Positions 25,793 to 33,646 of a stretch of DNA of 64,000 nucleotides are shown here, piece by piece. Each line of letters starts with the position of its first letter. The stretch's first letter is position 1. Both the position numbers and the translations under genes were made by a program. The stretch spans positions 310,001 through 374,000 of the forward strand of contig CAWKAP010000006.1 of assembly GCA_963847675.1 (NCBI GenBank), given 5' to 3'. Under the pieces are notes generated by a model that ran no database searches, was not told the origin of the DNA, and saw only the letters and a list, made by a program, of their open reading frames with translations. Source of the stretch: JADJWR01 sp963847675. Lineage in GTDB: Bacteria; Pseudomonadota; Gammaproteobacteria; Burkholderiales; Burkholderiaceae_F.

Positions 25793-26263
25793 ATGGATTT
25801 GCGCAAGCTGAAGACGCTCATCGACCTCGTCGCTGAATCGGGGATCGCCGAGATCGAGGTGACCGAAGGCGAGGACAAGGTCCGGATCGTCAAACACGCA
25901 CCCACCGTCGTCTCCGCGGCGCCGACACCACAACCGGTCCCGACGGTGCTGACCGGGACGGCAGCGCCGGCGTCGACAGTTCCGGCTGCGGGTCCCGCCG
26001 TTGTCGAGCCGGCGCCCGAACCGGTGAAGGGAAATATCGTCAAGTCGCCGATGGTCGGCACGTTCTACCGTTCGCCAAGCCCGGGCGCCAAAGCCTTCAT
26101 CGAGGTCGGTCAGGCAGTGAAGCCAGGCGACACGTTGTGCATCATCGAGGCCATGAAGCTGCTCAACGAGATCGAGGCCGAGGTGGCCGGCGAGGTCACG
26201 GAAATCCTGGTCGAGAACGGGCAGCCGGTGGAGTACGGTCAGCCTCTGTTCGTGATCGCCTAG
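25793..26263 (+). CDS. accB: Biotin carboxyl carrier protein of acetyl-CoA carboxylase
   Basis: Carries the biotin arm that shuttles carboxyl groups between the AccC and AccAD halves in fatty-acid synthesis. 156 residues: an N-terminal helical region (MDLRKLKTLIDLVAESG), a Pro/Ala/Thr-rich flexible linker (about 40-78), and the biotinyl domain (about 80-156). The biotinylated lysine is Lys122 in CIIEAMKLLNEIEAE. SPMVGTFYRSPSP is the conserved thumb region. AGGAGG precedes the ATG by about six bases, so a strongly translated gene. Confidence 0.97.
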   Translation: MDLRKLKTLIDLVAESGIAEIEVTEGEDKVRIVKHAPTVVSAAPTPQPVPTVLTGTAAPASTVPAAGPAVVEPAPEPVKGNIVKSPMVGTFYRSPSPGAKAFIEVGQAVKPGDTLCIIEAMKLLNEIEAEVAGEVTEILVENGQPVEYGQPLFVIA

Positions 26264-26315
26264 CAGGCGGACGTCAGGTCCGGCCGCGTCGGCGCACGCC
26301 GCGACTCATCCAACA

Positions 26316-27674
26316 ATGTTCGGAAAGATCCTGATCGCCAACCGCGGGGAAATCGCGCTGCGCATCCAGCGCGCCTGCCGCGAAATGGGCATCACGACGG
26401 TGGTCGTCCACTCGCAGGCGGACACCGACGCCAAGTACGTGAAGCTCGCCGATGAATCCGTCTGCATCGGCCCGGCGCCGTCGAAGGACAGCTACCTGAA
26501 CATCCCCGCGATCATCAGTGCGGCGGAGGTCACCGACGCAGAAGCGATCCATCCCGGCTACGGATTCCTGTCCGAGAACGCCGATTTCGCCGAGCGAGTC
26601 GAGAAAAGCGGCTTCGTCTTCATCGGGCCGCGTCCCGAGTCGATCCGGTTGATGGGCGACAAGGTCTCGGCCAAGCAGGCGATGATCGACGCCGGGGTGC
26701 CGACCGTGCCAGGGTCGGCGGGCGCCCTTCCGGAGGATGCGCGCGAGATCGTCCGCATCGCCCGCTCGATTGGCTACCCGGTGATCATCAAGGCCGCGGG
26801 GGGCGGCGGCGGCCGCGGCATGCGCGTGGTCAACACCGAAGCGGCGCTGATCGGCGCGGTGAACCTGACCCGCCAGGAGGCGCAGGCGGCGTTCGGCAAT
26901 CCCGCTGTCTACATGGAGAAGTTCCTGGAAAACCCGCGTCACATCGAGATCCAGGTGCTCGCCGACCAATACCGAAACTCCGTGTGGCTCGGCGAGCGCG
27001 ACTGCTCGATGCAGCGCAGGCACCAGAAGATCATCGAGGAGGCGCCGGCACCGGGCATCCCGCGCAAACTGGTCGAACGGATCGGCGACCGCTGTGCCGA
27101 CGCCTGCCGCCGGATCGGCTACCGCGGCGCCGGCACTTTCGAGTTTCTGTACGAGAACGGCGAGTTCTTCTTCATCGAGATGAACACCCGGATTCAAGTC
27201 GAGCATCCGGTCACCGAGATGGTGACCGGAATCGACCTGGTGCAGCAGCAGATCCGCGTCGCTGCCGGAGAAAAACTCACCTTCCGGCAACGCGACATCG
27301 CCTTGCGCGGGGCCGCCATCGAGTGCCGGATCAACGCCGAGGACCCGTACCGGTTCACGCCGAGCCCGGGCCGCATCACGGCCTGGCACGCGCCCGGCGG
27401 ACCAGGCGTGCGGGTCGACTCGCACGCCTACAGCGGCTACTTCGTGCCACCGAATTACGACTCGATGATCGGCAAGCTGATCTGCTACGGCGACACGCGC
27501 GCGCAGGCGATCGCCCGAATGTCCGTGGCGCTGTCGGAGATGGTCGTCGAAGGGATCCAGACCAACATTCCCCTGCACCGCGAACTCATGGTTGATGAAA
27601 AATTCGTTCAAGGTGGCACCAGCATCCACTATCTGGAAAAGCGCCTCGCCGCGAGGCTGCCGAAGCCGGGATAG
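26316..27674 (+). CDS. accC: Biotin carboxylase subunit of acetyl-CoA carboxylase
   Basis: ATP-dependent carboxylation of biotin on AccB. 452 residues, matching the family. Starts FGKILIANRGEIALRIQRAC. It shows the ATP-grasp lid KAAGGGGGRGMRVV, ERDCSMQRRHQKIIEEAPAP, FEFLYENGEFFFIEMNTR with metal-binding Glu, RIQVEHPVTEMVTG with the catalytic Glu and Arg, and the C-terminal GRITAWHAPGGPGVRVDSH. 52 bases after accB. Confidence 0.97.
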   Translation: MFGKILIANRGEIALRIQRACREMGITTVVVHSQADTDAKYVKLADESVCIGPAPSKDSYLNIPAIISAAEVTDAEAIHPGYGFLSENADFAERVEKSGFVFIGPRPESIRLMGDKVSAKQAMIDAGVPTVPGSAGALPEDAREIVRIARSIGYPVIIKAAGGGGGRGMRVVNTEAALIGAVNLTRQEAQAAFGNPAVYMEKFLENPRHIEIQVLADQYRNSVWLGERDCSMQRRHQKIIEEAPAPGIPRKLVERIGDRCADACRRIGYRGAGTFEFLYENGEFFFIEMNTRIQVEHPVTEMVTGIDLVQQQIRVAAGEKLTFRQRDIALRGAAIECRINAEDPYRFTPSPGRITAWHAPGGPGVRVDSHAYSGYFVPPNYDSMIGKLICYGDTRAQAIARMSVALSEMVVEGIQTNIPLHRELMVDEKFVQGGTSIHYLEKRLAARLPKPG

Positions 27675-27764
27675 TCGCCGCCGACCGGCCGGCATTCGTC
27701 CTGGCGGAGCCCGCGCCGTCAACGGCCGATGGCGGGCCGGCACTCTTGCGCCGAGCACGTTCCG

Positions 27765-28685
27765 ATGATGCTCGAGGTCACATTGCTCGCCGACGCCGCG
27801 TCGGCCGAGGCCCTGTCGGATGCGCTGCTGGCCAGCGGGGCCCTGTCGGTGTCCATAGAAGACGCGGACGCCGACACGTCGGAAGAGCACCCGCTTTTTG
27901 GCGAACCGGGCGGGGAACCAGAGCGCGCCGCCTGGCGGCATAACCGCCTGTCCGCGCTGCTTGCGGCCGGCACCGACCCGGCGCAGTTTCTCGCTTCTGC
28001 CTGCAAGACGCATTCGATCGCGACGCCCCGAATCTGCGCCCAGCGTCAGGTCGAGGACACGGACTGGGTTCGCCTGACGCAGGCGCAGTTTCCTCCGACC
28101 CGTATCGGCGATTCGCTCTGGATCGTGCCGACCTGGCATGAGCCGCCCGATCCCGCGGCGACAAACATCCGGCTCGACCCCGGTGTGGCATTCGGCACCG
28201 GCACTCATCCGACCACCCGACTGTGCCTGTCGTGGCTGTTGCAGCACCCGCCACGCGGCGCCGACGTGCTCGACTATGGCTGCGGTTCCGGCGTGCTCGC
28301 GATCGCCGCGGCGAAACTTGGTGCCCGGGAGGTCATCGGCACCGACATCGATGAGCAGGCCCTCGCGGCGGCACGCGCCAACAGTGAGCGCAACGCCGTC
28401 GACGCTCGCTACACTGTTCCCGCTCTGCTTCCAGCCAAACAGTTCGACGTCGTGCTCGCAAACATTCTCGCCAACCCGCTGCGCGTGCTAGCGCCGATAC
28501 TGCTGGCGCGCGTCGCCCCGGGGGGGGCGCTCGTGCTGTCGGGCGTGCTGCAACGACAGGCCGACGAACTCCTGGCCGCTTACGCGCGGTCTGACCGCGC
28601 GCTCCCGCTTGCCGTCTGGGCGAGCGAGGACGGATGGGTATGCCTGGCCGGGCGCCGTGCCGGTTCGGCCACGCTCCCGGGCTGA
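27765..28685 (+). CDS. prmA: Ribosomal protein L11 methyltransferase
   Basis: SAM-dependent enzyme that trimethylates lysines and the N-terminus of ribosomal protein L11. With ATG at 27765 it has about 306 residues; another ATG three bases on and one at 27729 are alternatives. The N-terminal recognition domain has ALLASGALSVSIEDAD, then DTDWVRLTQAQFPPTRIG. The catalytic domain has LDPGVAFGTGTHPTTRLCL, VLDYGCGSGVLAIAAAKLG (SAM site) and FDVVLANILANPLRVLAP. It follows accC by 90 bases, as in many Burkholderiales. Confidence 0.95.
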   Translation: MMLEVTLLADAASAEALSDALLASGALSVSIEDADADTSEEHPLFGEPGGEPERAAWRHNRLSALLAAGTDPAQFLASACKTHSIATPRICAQRQVEDTDWVRLTQAQFPPTRIGDSLWIVPTWHEPPDPAATNIRLDPGVAFGTGTHPTTRLCLSWLLQHPPRGADVLDYGCGSGVLAIAAAKLGAREVIGTDIDEQALAAARANSERNAVDARYTVPALLPAKQFDVVLANILANPLRVLAPILLARVAPGGALVLSGVLQRQADELLAAYARSDRALPLAVWASEDGWVCLAGRRAGSATLPG

Positions 28686-28691
28686 CCGACG

Positions 28692-29756
28692 ATGGCACTC
28701 GGCACACGCTGCCCGAACTGTCACGCGCTTTTCCGCGTCGCCGCGGACCAGTTGAAGCTGCGCGGCGGGCTGGTCCGTTGCGGCGCCTGCCAGCATGTGT
28801 TCGACGCGATCGGCACGCTCAACTACATCGACGATGCCGCGCTGTCGACAACGGCGCAGCCGCCATCGCCTGCGGTCGACGCGGTCATCGCGGCCATCAG
28901 AAAGGCGGAATCCGCTGCCGGCGACGCAATGTCCATGCACGACGCATCGGCGCCCACGCCGGCACGCCCCACATTGGACATCGACGTTCAGCCCAACGGC
29001 GGCGCGATCATCGCCGAGGAAAGAGAGCCCGACGCCGCTTTCGGCGCTGTCCCCGAATCCGATCAAACGTCGATCGCTTTCGAGGCGGCGCCGCGAGAAC
29101 TGGCCCCGGAAAGCGAGCGCGCAGTCGATTCCGCCACCCGCACCGGCGACACGCAGGCCGTTTTGGACGAACAAGGCGAGACGGAGCCGATCGCCGCCGA
29201 TGAGCGGCCAGCAGCGGCGGGGCCGGCACAGCCGGCTTTCCTGCGCGCAGCGCCGACGCCCAGGAAACGCGGGATCTCCATTCTGTTCGGTGGTGCCGCA
29301 ATCCTGCTCGGGCTGCTGCTGCTGGCGCAGCTCGTCGTCACTTTCCGGGCCGAGATCCTCACGAAGTTTCCGAATGCCCGGCCTGCGCTCGGCCAGCTAT
29401 GCAAGGTATTCCGCTGCACCGTCAGCTGGCCCATGCGCGGCGACCTGCTCGCGGTGGTCGGTAGCGAGTTGCAGGCGCTTCCCGGCACGAGTGTCTTCGA
29501 GCTGACCGCCATCGTGCGCAATCGCGGCAATCTGACGCTGGCGCTTCCCGCGCTCGAACTGACGCTGTCCGACACGCTGAACCGCACCGTCGCACGCAAG
29601 GTCTTTGTGCCGAGCGACTACCTGGGGGCCGAGAGCGATCCACGGGCCACTCTGCAGGCCGGGCTGGAAGCGGGTGCCGACCTGACCATCAGGGTCGCCT
29701 TCGAGGCGCGCGGTCTGAACGCATCGGGTTTCATCGTCTATCCCTTCTATCTTTGA
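28692..29756 (+). CDS. Zinc-ribbon and DUF3426 membrane protein
   Basis: A 354-residue protein with three parts. Residues 1-45 form an MJ0042-type zinc ribbon, TRCPNCHALFRV and LVRCGACQHVFDA (two CxxC pairs). About 50-195 is an acidic, low-complexity linker. A transmembrane helix at about 197-217 (LFGGAAILLGLLLLAQLVVTF) leads into the C-terminal DUF3426 domain with conserved cysteines (GQLCKVFRCTVSWPM) and SVFELTAIVRNRGNLTLALP. Cytoplasmic zinc ribbon plus periplasmic domain suggests sensing or regulation across the membrane, but function is unknown. It follows prmA by six bases. Confidence 0.87.
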   Translation: MALGTRCPNCHALFRVAADQLKLRGGLVRCGACQHVFDAIGTLNYIDDAALSTTAQPPSPAVDAVIAAIRKAESAAGDAMSMHDASAPTPARPTLDIDVQPNGGAIIAEEREPDAAFGAVPESDQTSIAFEAAPRELAPESERAVDSATRTGDTQAVLDEQGETEPIAADERPAAAGPAQPAFLRAAPTPRKRGISILFGGAAILLGLLLLAQLVVTFRAEILTKFPNARPALGQLCKVFRCTVSWPMRGDLLAVVGSELQALPGTSVFELTAIVRNRGNLTLALPALELTLSDTLNRTVARKVFVPSDYLGAESDPRATLQAGLEAGADLTIRVAFEARGLNASGFIVYPFYL

Positions 29757-29829
29757 TTTTCGCTCCGCCTCCGGCCGCCAGCGGCGACCCCGCAAATCGA
29801 GCGCCGCGGCAGCAAGGTAACGGATTGCC

Positions 29830-30765
29830 ATGAGTACGCTGATCTGCGGTTCGATCGCTTTCGATTCGATCATGGTCTTCAGGGGCCGCTTCAAGGATCA
29901 CATCCTCCCCGACAAGGTCCACATCCTGAATGTTGCCTTCCTTGTGCCGCAGTTGCGACGCGAATACGGCGGGACGGCGGGCAACATTGCGTACAGCCTG
30001 AAACTGCTCGGTGGCGACCCACTGCCGATGGCAACAGTTGGCAACGACGCCGCCGCCTACCTGCAGCGGTTCGAGGCCCTCGGCATCGACGGTACCCACT
30101 TGCACGAAATCGTCGACAGCTACACCGCGCAGGCCTTCATCACCACCGATCTGGACGACAACCAGATCACGGCCTTCCACCCGGGCGCAATGTCGCTTTC
30201 CCACCTGAACCGGGTTCCGGGGGACGGCTCCGTCCGCCTGGGCATCGTTGCGCCCGACGGGCGCGAAGGCATGCTCGCCCACGCGACCCAGTTCGCCGAG
30301 CTCGGGATTCCGTTCATCTTCGATCCCGGACAGGGGTTGCCGATGTTCGATGCCGCTGAACTGGAGACCTTCCTCGACCGAGCCACCTATGCAGTGTTCA
30401 ACGACTACGAGGCGCAGCTTGTCGTCGAAAGGACCGGCAGGCCGATCGCGGCGCTGGCAAAGAAGGTGAGCGCGCTGATCGTCACCCGCGGCGGCGAAGG
30501 ATCCGACGTCCACATCGACGGGCGCGTGCTGCACGTTCCGGCGGCGAAAACACGGCGCGTCGTCGACCCGACCGGATGCGGCGACGCCTACCGGGCTGGC
30601 CTGCTCTATGGGCTGGCCAACGGCCTGGACTGGGAAACAACCGGTCGCCTCGCCGCCGTGATGGGCGCGCTGAAGATCGAGCACAGCGGTGCGCAGAACC
30701 ATCGCGCAAGCCGCGACGAGATCGCCGAACGGTTTCGCGATTCCTTCGGCTGCCGGCCCTGGTAG
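29830..30765 (+). CDS. PfkB-family carbohydrate/nucleoside kinase
   Basis: A 311-residue ribokinase-fold kinase. Starts STLICGSIAFDSIMVFRGRF. The first PfkB signature region is YGGTAGNIAYSLKLLGGDPL. The catalytic signature is VVDPTGCGDAYRAGLLYGL, with the anion-hole Gly-Cys-Gly and catalytic Asp. IVTRGGEGSDVHIDGR precedes it. It resembles bacterial adenosine-kinase-like members of the family, but the phosphate acceptor cannot be decided from sequence. Convergent with yggT, nine bases between stops. Confidence 0.9.
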   Translation: MSTLICGSIAFDSIMVFRGRFKDHILPDKVHILNVAFLVPQLRREYGGTAGNIAYSLKLLGGDPLPMATVGNDAAAYLQRFEALGIDGTHLHEIVDSYTAQAFITTDLDDNQITAFHPGAMSLSHLNRVPGDGSVRLGIVAPDGREGMLAHATQFAELGIPFIFDPGQGLPMFDAAELETFLDRATYAVFNDYEAQLVVERTGRPIAALAKKVSALIVTRGGEGSDVHIDGRVLHVPAAKTRRVVDPTGCGDAYRAGLLYGLANGLDWETTGRLAAVMGALKIEHSGAQNHRASRDEIAERFRDSFGCRPW

Positions 30766-30774
30766 GTCAAGAAG

Positions 30775-31323
30775 CTAAAGGCCGCTGCGGCCGAGCACGA
30801 TCAGCATCACGTTGACGATCAGGATCACCACGATCGGCGACAGATCGATGCCGCCAACGAGCGGCAAGGCGCGTTGAAACGGAGCGAGAAAGGGCCGCAC
30901 CAGCATCGATACAGCCGGCGCGATCGGCGCATGCGGGTTGACCCAGCTCAGCACGACGTGCAGCAAGGTCAGCCAGAGCACCAGGTAGAGCGCCCAGCGC
31001 AACAGCTGGATCAGCGCCATGAGCAAGAGGCCCGACCACGGCCAGCTGTCCATGCCGACGCCGACCAGCAGGAACCGCAGTCCCAGAAATACGGCCGCCA
31101 CGAGCAGGGCGGCCAGCAACGTCGCCGCGTCGAAACGGCCGACCGCGGGTACGAGGCGCCGTAGCGGGCGCACCACCCAGTCGGTGAGCGCAATGACGAA
31201 CTGAGCCAGCGGGTTGCGTGCCGGCATGCCCAGATAACTCATGTAGGCACGGGCCAGCAGGGTCACCCCGAGGATCACCGCAACCGTTTGCAGCAGGAAA
31301 TCGGCGATATCGACCAGAAGCAT
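30775..31323 (-). CDS. YggT-family membrane protein
   Basis: A 182-residue inner-membrane protein with two YggT repeats. Each has hydrophobic segments followed by a turn of the type seen here as SYLGMPARNPLAQFVIALTD with VVRPLRRLVP, and SWVNPHAPIAPAVSMLVRPF with LAPFQRALP. The family is linked to osmotic stress and, in some bacteria, to cell division, but biochemical activity is unknown. The histone-like gene lies upstream, separated by a terminator, so yggT is probably transcribed on its own. Confidence 0.9.
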   Translation of the reverse strand: MLLVDIADFLLQTVAVILGVTLLARAYMSYLGMPARNPLAQFVIALTDWVVRPLRRLVPAVGRFDAATLLAALLVAAVFLGLRFLLVGVGMDSWPWSGLLLMALIQLLRWALYLVLWLTLLHVVLSWVNPHAPIAPAVSMLVRPFLAPFQRALPLVGGIDLSPIVVILIVNVMLIVLGRSGL

Positions 31324-31384
31324 GGCGGTGCGGGCGACAGGACGGTGCGAACGATTCTAGCGATGCGCGACGCGTAGAAAGAAA

Positions 31385-31411
31385 CGGGGCGCTGAGAGTC
31401 TCAGCGCCCCG
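31385..31411 (-). terminator. Strong terminator of the histone H1-like gene
   Basis: CGGGGCGCTGAG (31385-31396) and CTCAGCGCCCCG (31400-31411) form a perfect 12-bp stem with a 3-base loop. Read leftward it is followed by TTTCTTTC. It lies 27 bases past the histone-like stop and 61 before the yggT start. Confidence 0.88.
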
Positions 31412-31438
31412 GTGAAAGCTAAGGCGGTTCGCGGCCGA

Positions 31439-31855
31439 CTACGGACGGCTGCCAGTCGGGAACGGCCATGCAGCCGCTGGGTTCAACGCCGTTTTTGCGC
31501 CAGGCGCCGCCGCCGGAGCGGCCGCCGCCGGCTTGGCTGCCGGGGCGGCCTTCTTCGCAGGCTTCGCTTTGGCGGCCGGCTTGGCCGCAGCCTTTTTAGC
31601 TACTTTTTTTTTAGTCGCTTTCTTGGCCGCTTTCTTAGCGGTTTTCTTGGCCGCTTTCTTGGCGGTTTTCTTGGCTGCTTTCTTGACGGTCTTCTTCGCC
31701 GCCGCTTTCTTGGCGGTTTTCTTGGCTGCTTTCTTGGCGGTTTTCTTGGCCGCTTTCTTGACGGTCTTCTTCGCCGCCGCTTTCTTCGCCGTTTTCTTGG
31801 CTGCCTTCTTGGCCGGCTTCTTAACGGCCTTCTTCGACGTCTTCTTCGTTGCCAT
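31439..31855 (-). CDS. Histone H1-like, Lys/Ala-rich nucleoid protein
   Basis: A 138-residue very basic protein made of KKAAKKTAKKA-type repeats with a proline/alanine hinge (AKPAAKAKPAKKAAPAAKP) and a conserved-looking end, LNPAAAWPFPTGSRP. It resembles HctB/BpH1-type histone H1-like proteins of chlamydiae and betaproteobacteria, which bind and compact DNA through disordered lysine-rich tails. I start at the second ATG (31855), because AGGAG sits six bases before it and overlaps the first. A 25-residue unit occurs twice, encoded by 75-bp repeats. A strong terminator follows. Length of such proteins varies between strains through repeat expansion. Confidence 0.9.
   Translation of the reverse strand: MATKKTSKKAVKKPAKKAAKKTAKKAAAKKTVKKAAKKTAKKAAKKTAKKAAAKKTVKKAAKKTAKKAAKKTAKKAAKKATKKKVAKKAAAKPAAKAKPAKKAAPAAKPAAAAPAAAPGAKTALNPAAAWPFPTGSRP
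31677..31826 (-). repeat. Two tandem 75-bp units inside the histone H1-like gene
   Basis: The stretches 31677-31751 and 31752-31826 are tandem copies, identical over the first 35 bases and mostly so over the next 30. Each encodes 25 residues of the KKAAAKKTVKKAAKKTAKKA type. The preceding and following sequence has weaker copies. Slippage or unequal recombination here would change protein length by multiples of 25 residues without breaking the frame. Confidence 0.85.
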
Positions 31856-32468
31856 AGTCATCTCCTAACTGGGTATGGATAAGGGTTGATGAGTGAACCC
31901 GAAGAGGCCCAATCAAGCCTCGCTCGAGCTATTCATCGGCGCATGCGGACGCGCTGTCGCCGCGGCAAACCCAGAAGTGCGTTTTGATGGGCGCATATCC
32001 GAGTGAAGCGCGGAACGGTCAGTGCGAAGACCGCTGACGCTGATGAATTCGGCACCGCGCAGCGTGACCGGCACAGGCCGGCTCGCGCGCAAAGAAAACG
32101 CCGGCGCATGGCCGGCGTCTGGAAAGGGGGGCGATTTCGACTGGCTGAACGACTGGGCTGCCGGCGTTTTCCGAGAGGGAACGACCCCGCAAGACCGGCT
32201 TGTCTCGTAAGCGATTCGTCCAGTGTCTTCGACGATGAAGCTTTTACTGTGGCTGTCTGGGTTCAATGTCGTGATCGAAGTTCGCTGTTTGATCAACGAA
32301 TCGAGCAACTCAACATGAGAATGCTTTTTACTCTCAATCAATTTTGCTCGCAAGAGTTTTCGTGCATTCAGCGCATGAGTTGTTCGATTTATTCAACGCC
32401 ATCACGACGACATCACCTCGTCGAACTCATGAGCACGCATGAGCGGCGGTCGATGTGCGGCTCACTTC
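31856..32468. other. 613-base gene-poor gap, AT-richer than surroundings
   Basis: Longest gap in the window. No open frame has family features or plausible codon use. The histone-like promoter must lie near its left end. From about 32220 to 32450 the base composition falls well below the local GC level, with A/T-rich runs such as TGCTTTTTACTCTCAATCAA. A clean leftward terminator lies at 32091-32118. The arrangement would suit a small RNA or a long 3' untranslated region of nrdAB. Confidence 0.45.
32091..32118 (-). terminator. Rho-independent terminator with no gene directly in front
   Basis: ACGCCGGC (32098-32105) and GCCGGCGT (32111-32118) make a perfect 8-bp stem with a 5-base loop. On the minus strand TTTTCTTT follows (complement of 32091-32098). 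The nearest leftward gene, nrdB, ends 350 bases upstream of it. Confidence 0.7.
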
Positions 32469-33602
32469 TCACTCCCAACTCAATGCTCCGCCCGTCTGGT
32501 ACTCGATGACCCGCGTTTCGAAGAAGTTGCGCTCCTTCTTCAGGTCGATCATCTCGCTCATCCAGGGGAACGGGTTGTTCTCGGCGGCGAACAGCGGTTC
32601 GATGCCGATCTGCTGCGCGCGCCGGTTGGCGATGTAGCGCAGGTAGCCCTTGAACATGGGCGCGTTCAGCCCAAGCACGCCGCGCGGCATGGTGTCTTCT
32701 GCGTAGGCGTACTCGAGCTCGACCGCGCGCCGGAACAGGACGCGGATCTCCTCGCGGAACTCCGGCGTCCAGAGATGCGGGTTCTCCATCTTGACCTGGT
32801 TGATGAGATCGATGCCGAAGTTGCAGTGCATCGACTCGTCGCGAAGGATGTACTGGTACTGCTCGGCGGCACCGGTCATCTTGTTCTGCCGACCGAGCGC
32901 CAGGATCTGGGCAAAGCCGACATAGAAGAACAGACCCTCCATCAGGCAGGCGAACACGATCAGGCTCTTCAGCAGCTTCTGGTCGTTCTCCGGCGTGCCG
33001 GTCGCGAAGTTCGGGTCCGTCAACGTGTCGATGAACGGGATCAGGAACTCATCCTTGGCCCGGATCGAGGCGATCTCGTGGTACGCGTTGAAGATCTCGC
33101 CCTCGTCCAGGCCGAGGGACTCGACGATGTATTGGTAGGCGTGCGTATGGATGGCCTCCTCGAAGGCCTGCCGCAGAAGGAACTGCCGGCACTCCGGCGC
33201 AGTGATGTGCCGGTAGGTGCCGAGCACGATGTTGTTGGCAGCCAGCGAGTCCGCGGTGACGAAGAAGCCGAGGTTGCGCTTGACGACCCGCCGCTCGTCT
33301 TCGGTGAGGCCGCCAGGATCCTTCCACAGAGCGATGTCACGGGACATGTTGATTTCCTGCGGCATCCAGTGATTGGCACAGGCGGACAGATACTTGTCCC
33401 AGGCCCACTTGTACTTGAACGGCACCAGCTGGTTGACGTCGGTGCGGCCGTTGATGATCCGCTTGTCGGCAACGCTGACGCGGCGTTGGTCGGGCGCTTG
33501 CGGAGCATCGGCGCGGGCGGGCACGTGCTGCGGGCACGTCGAGGCGGCCGCGAGCGACCGCGGCGGGACCGATTCCGGGGTGATGTCGTCCCACGCGAGC
33601 AT
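32469..33602 (-). CDS. nrdB: Class Ia ribonucleotide reductase, beta (R2) subunit
   Basis: Houses the diiron-tyrosyl radical that drives reduction of ribonucleotides by NrdA. 377 residues. Metal and radical residues are visible in AFEEAIHTHAYQYIVESLG: Glu and His ligands and the radical Tyr in the same spacing as E. coli Glu115, His118 and Tyr122. It is thus a Tyr-containing class Ia type, not the Phe-containing chlamydial class Ic. The second ligand helix is YILRDESMHCNFGIDLINQ. About 45 extra N-terminal residues precede the ferritin-like core. It lies 44 bases after nrdA in one operon under the NrdR boxes. Confidence 0.96.
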   Translation of the reverse strand: MLAWDDITPESVPPRSLAAASTCPQHVPARADAPQAPDQRRVSVADKRIINGRTDVNQLVPFKYKWAWDKYLSACANHWMPQEINMSRDIALWKDPGGLTEDERRVVKRNLGFFVTADSLAANNIVLGTYRHITAPECRQFLLRQAFEEAIHTHAYQYIVESLGLDEGEIFNAYHEIASIRAKDEFLIPFIDTLTDPNFATGTPENDQKLLKSLIVFACLMEGLFFYVGFAQILALGRQNKMTGAAEQYQYILRDESMHCNFGIDLINQVKMENPHLWTPEFREEIRVLFRRAVELEYAYAEDTMPRGVLGLNAPMFKGYLRYIANRRAQQIGIEPLFAAENNPFPWMSEMIDLKKERNFFETRVIEYQTGGALSWE

Positions 33603-33646
33603 GCGGGTTCTCCTGAAATTCCTTGTACGGTTCCGTTCGGCCGCGC

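Noticed and set aside
31600..31850. CRISPR-like regular repeats
   Set aside because: The periodicity is coding: lysine/alanine repeats of a histone-like protein in one frame, with no unique spacers.
31913..32353. A 146-codon minus-strand frame in the AT-rich gap
   Set aside because: It reads through the terminator hairpin at 32091-32118, has a Ser/Arg/Pro-rich second half and no ribosome site; a non-coding explanation is better.
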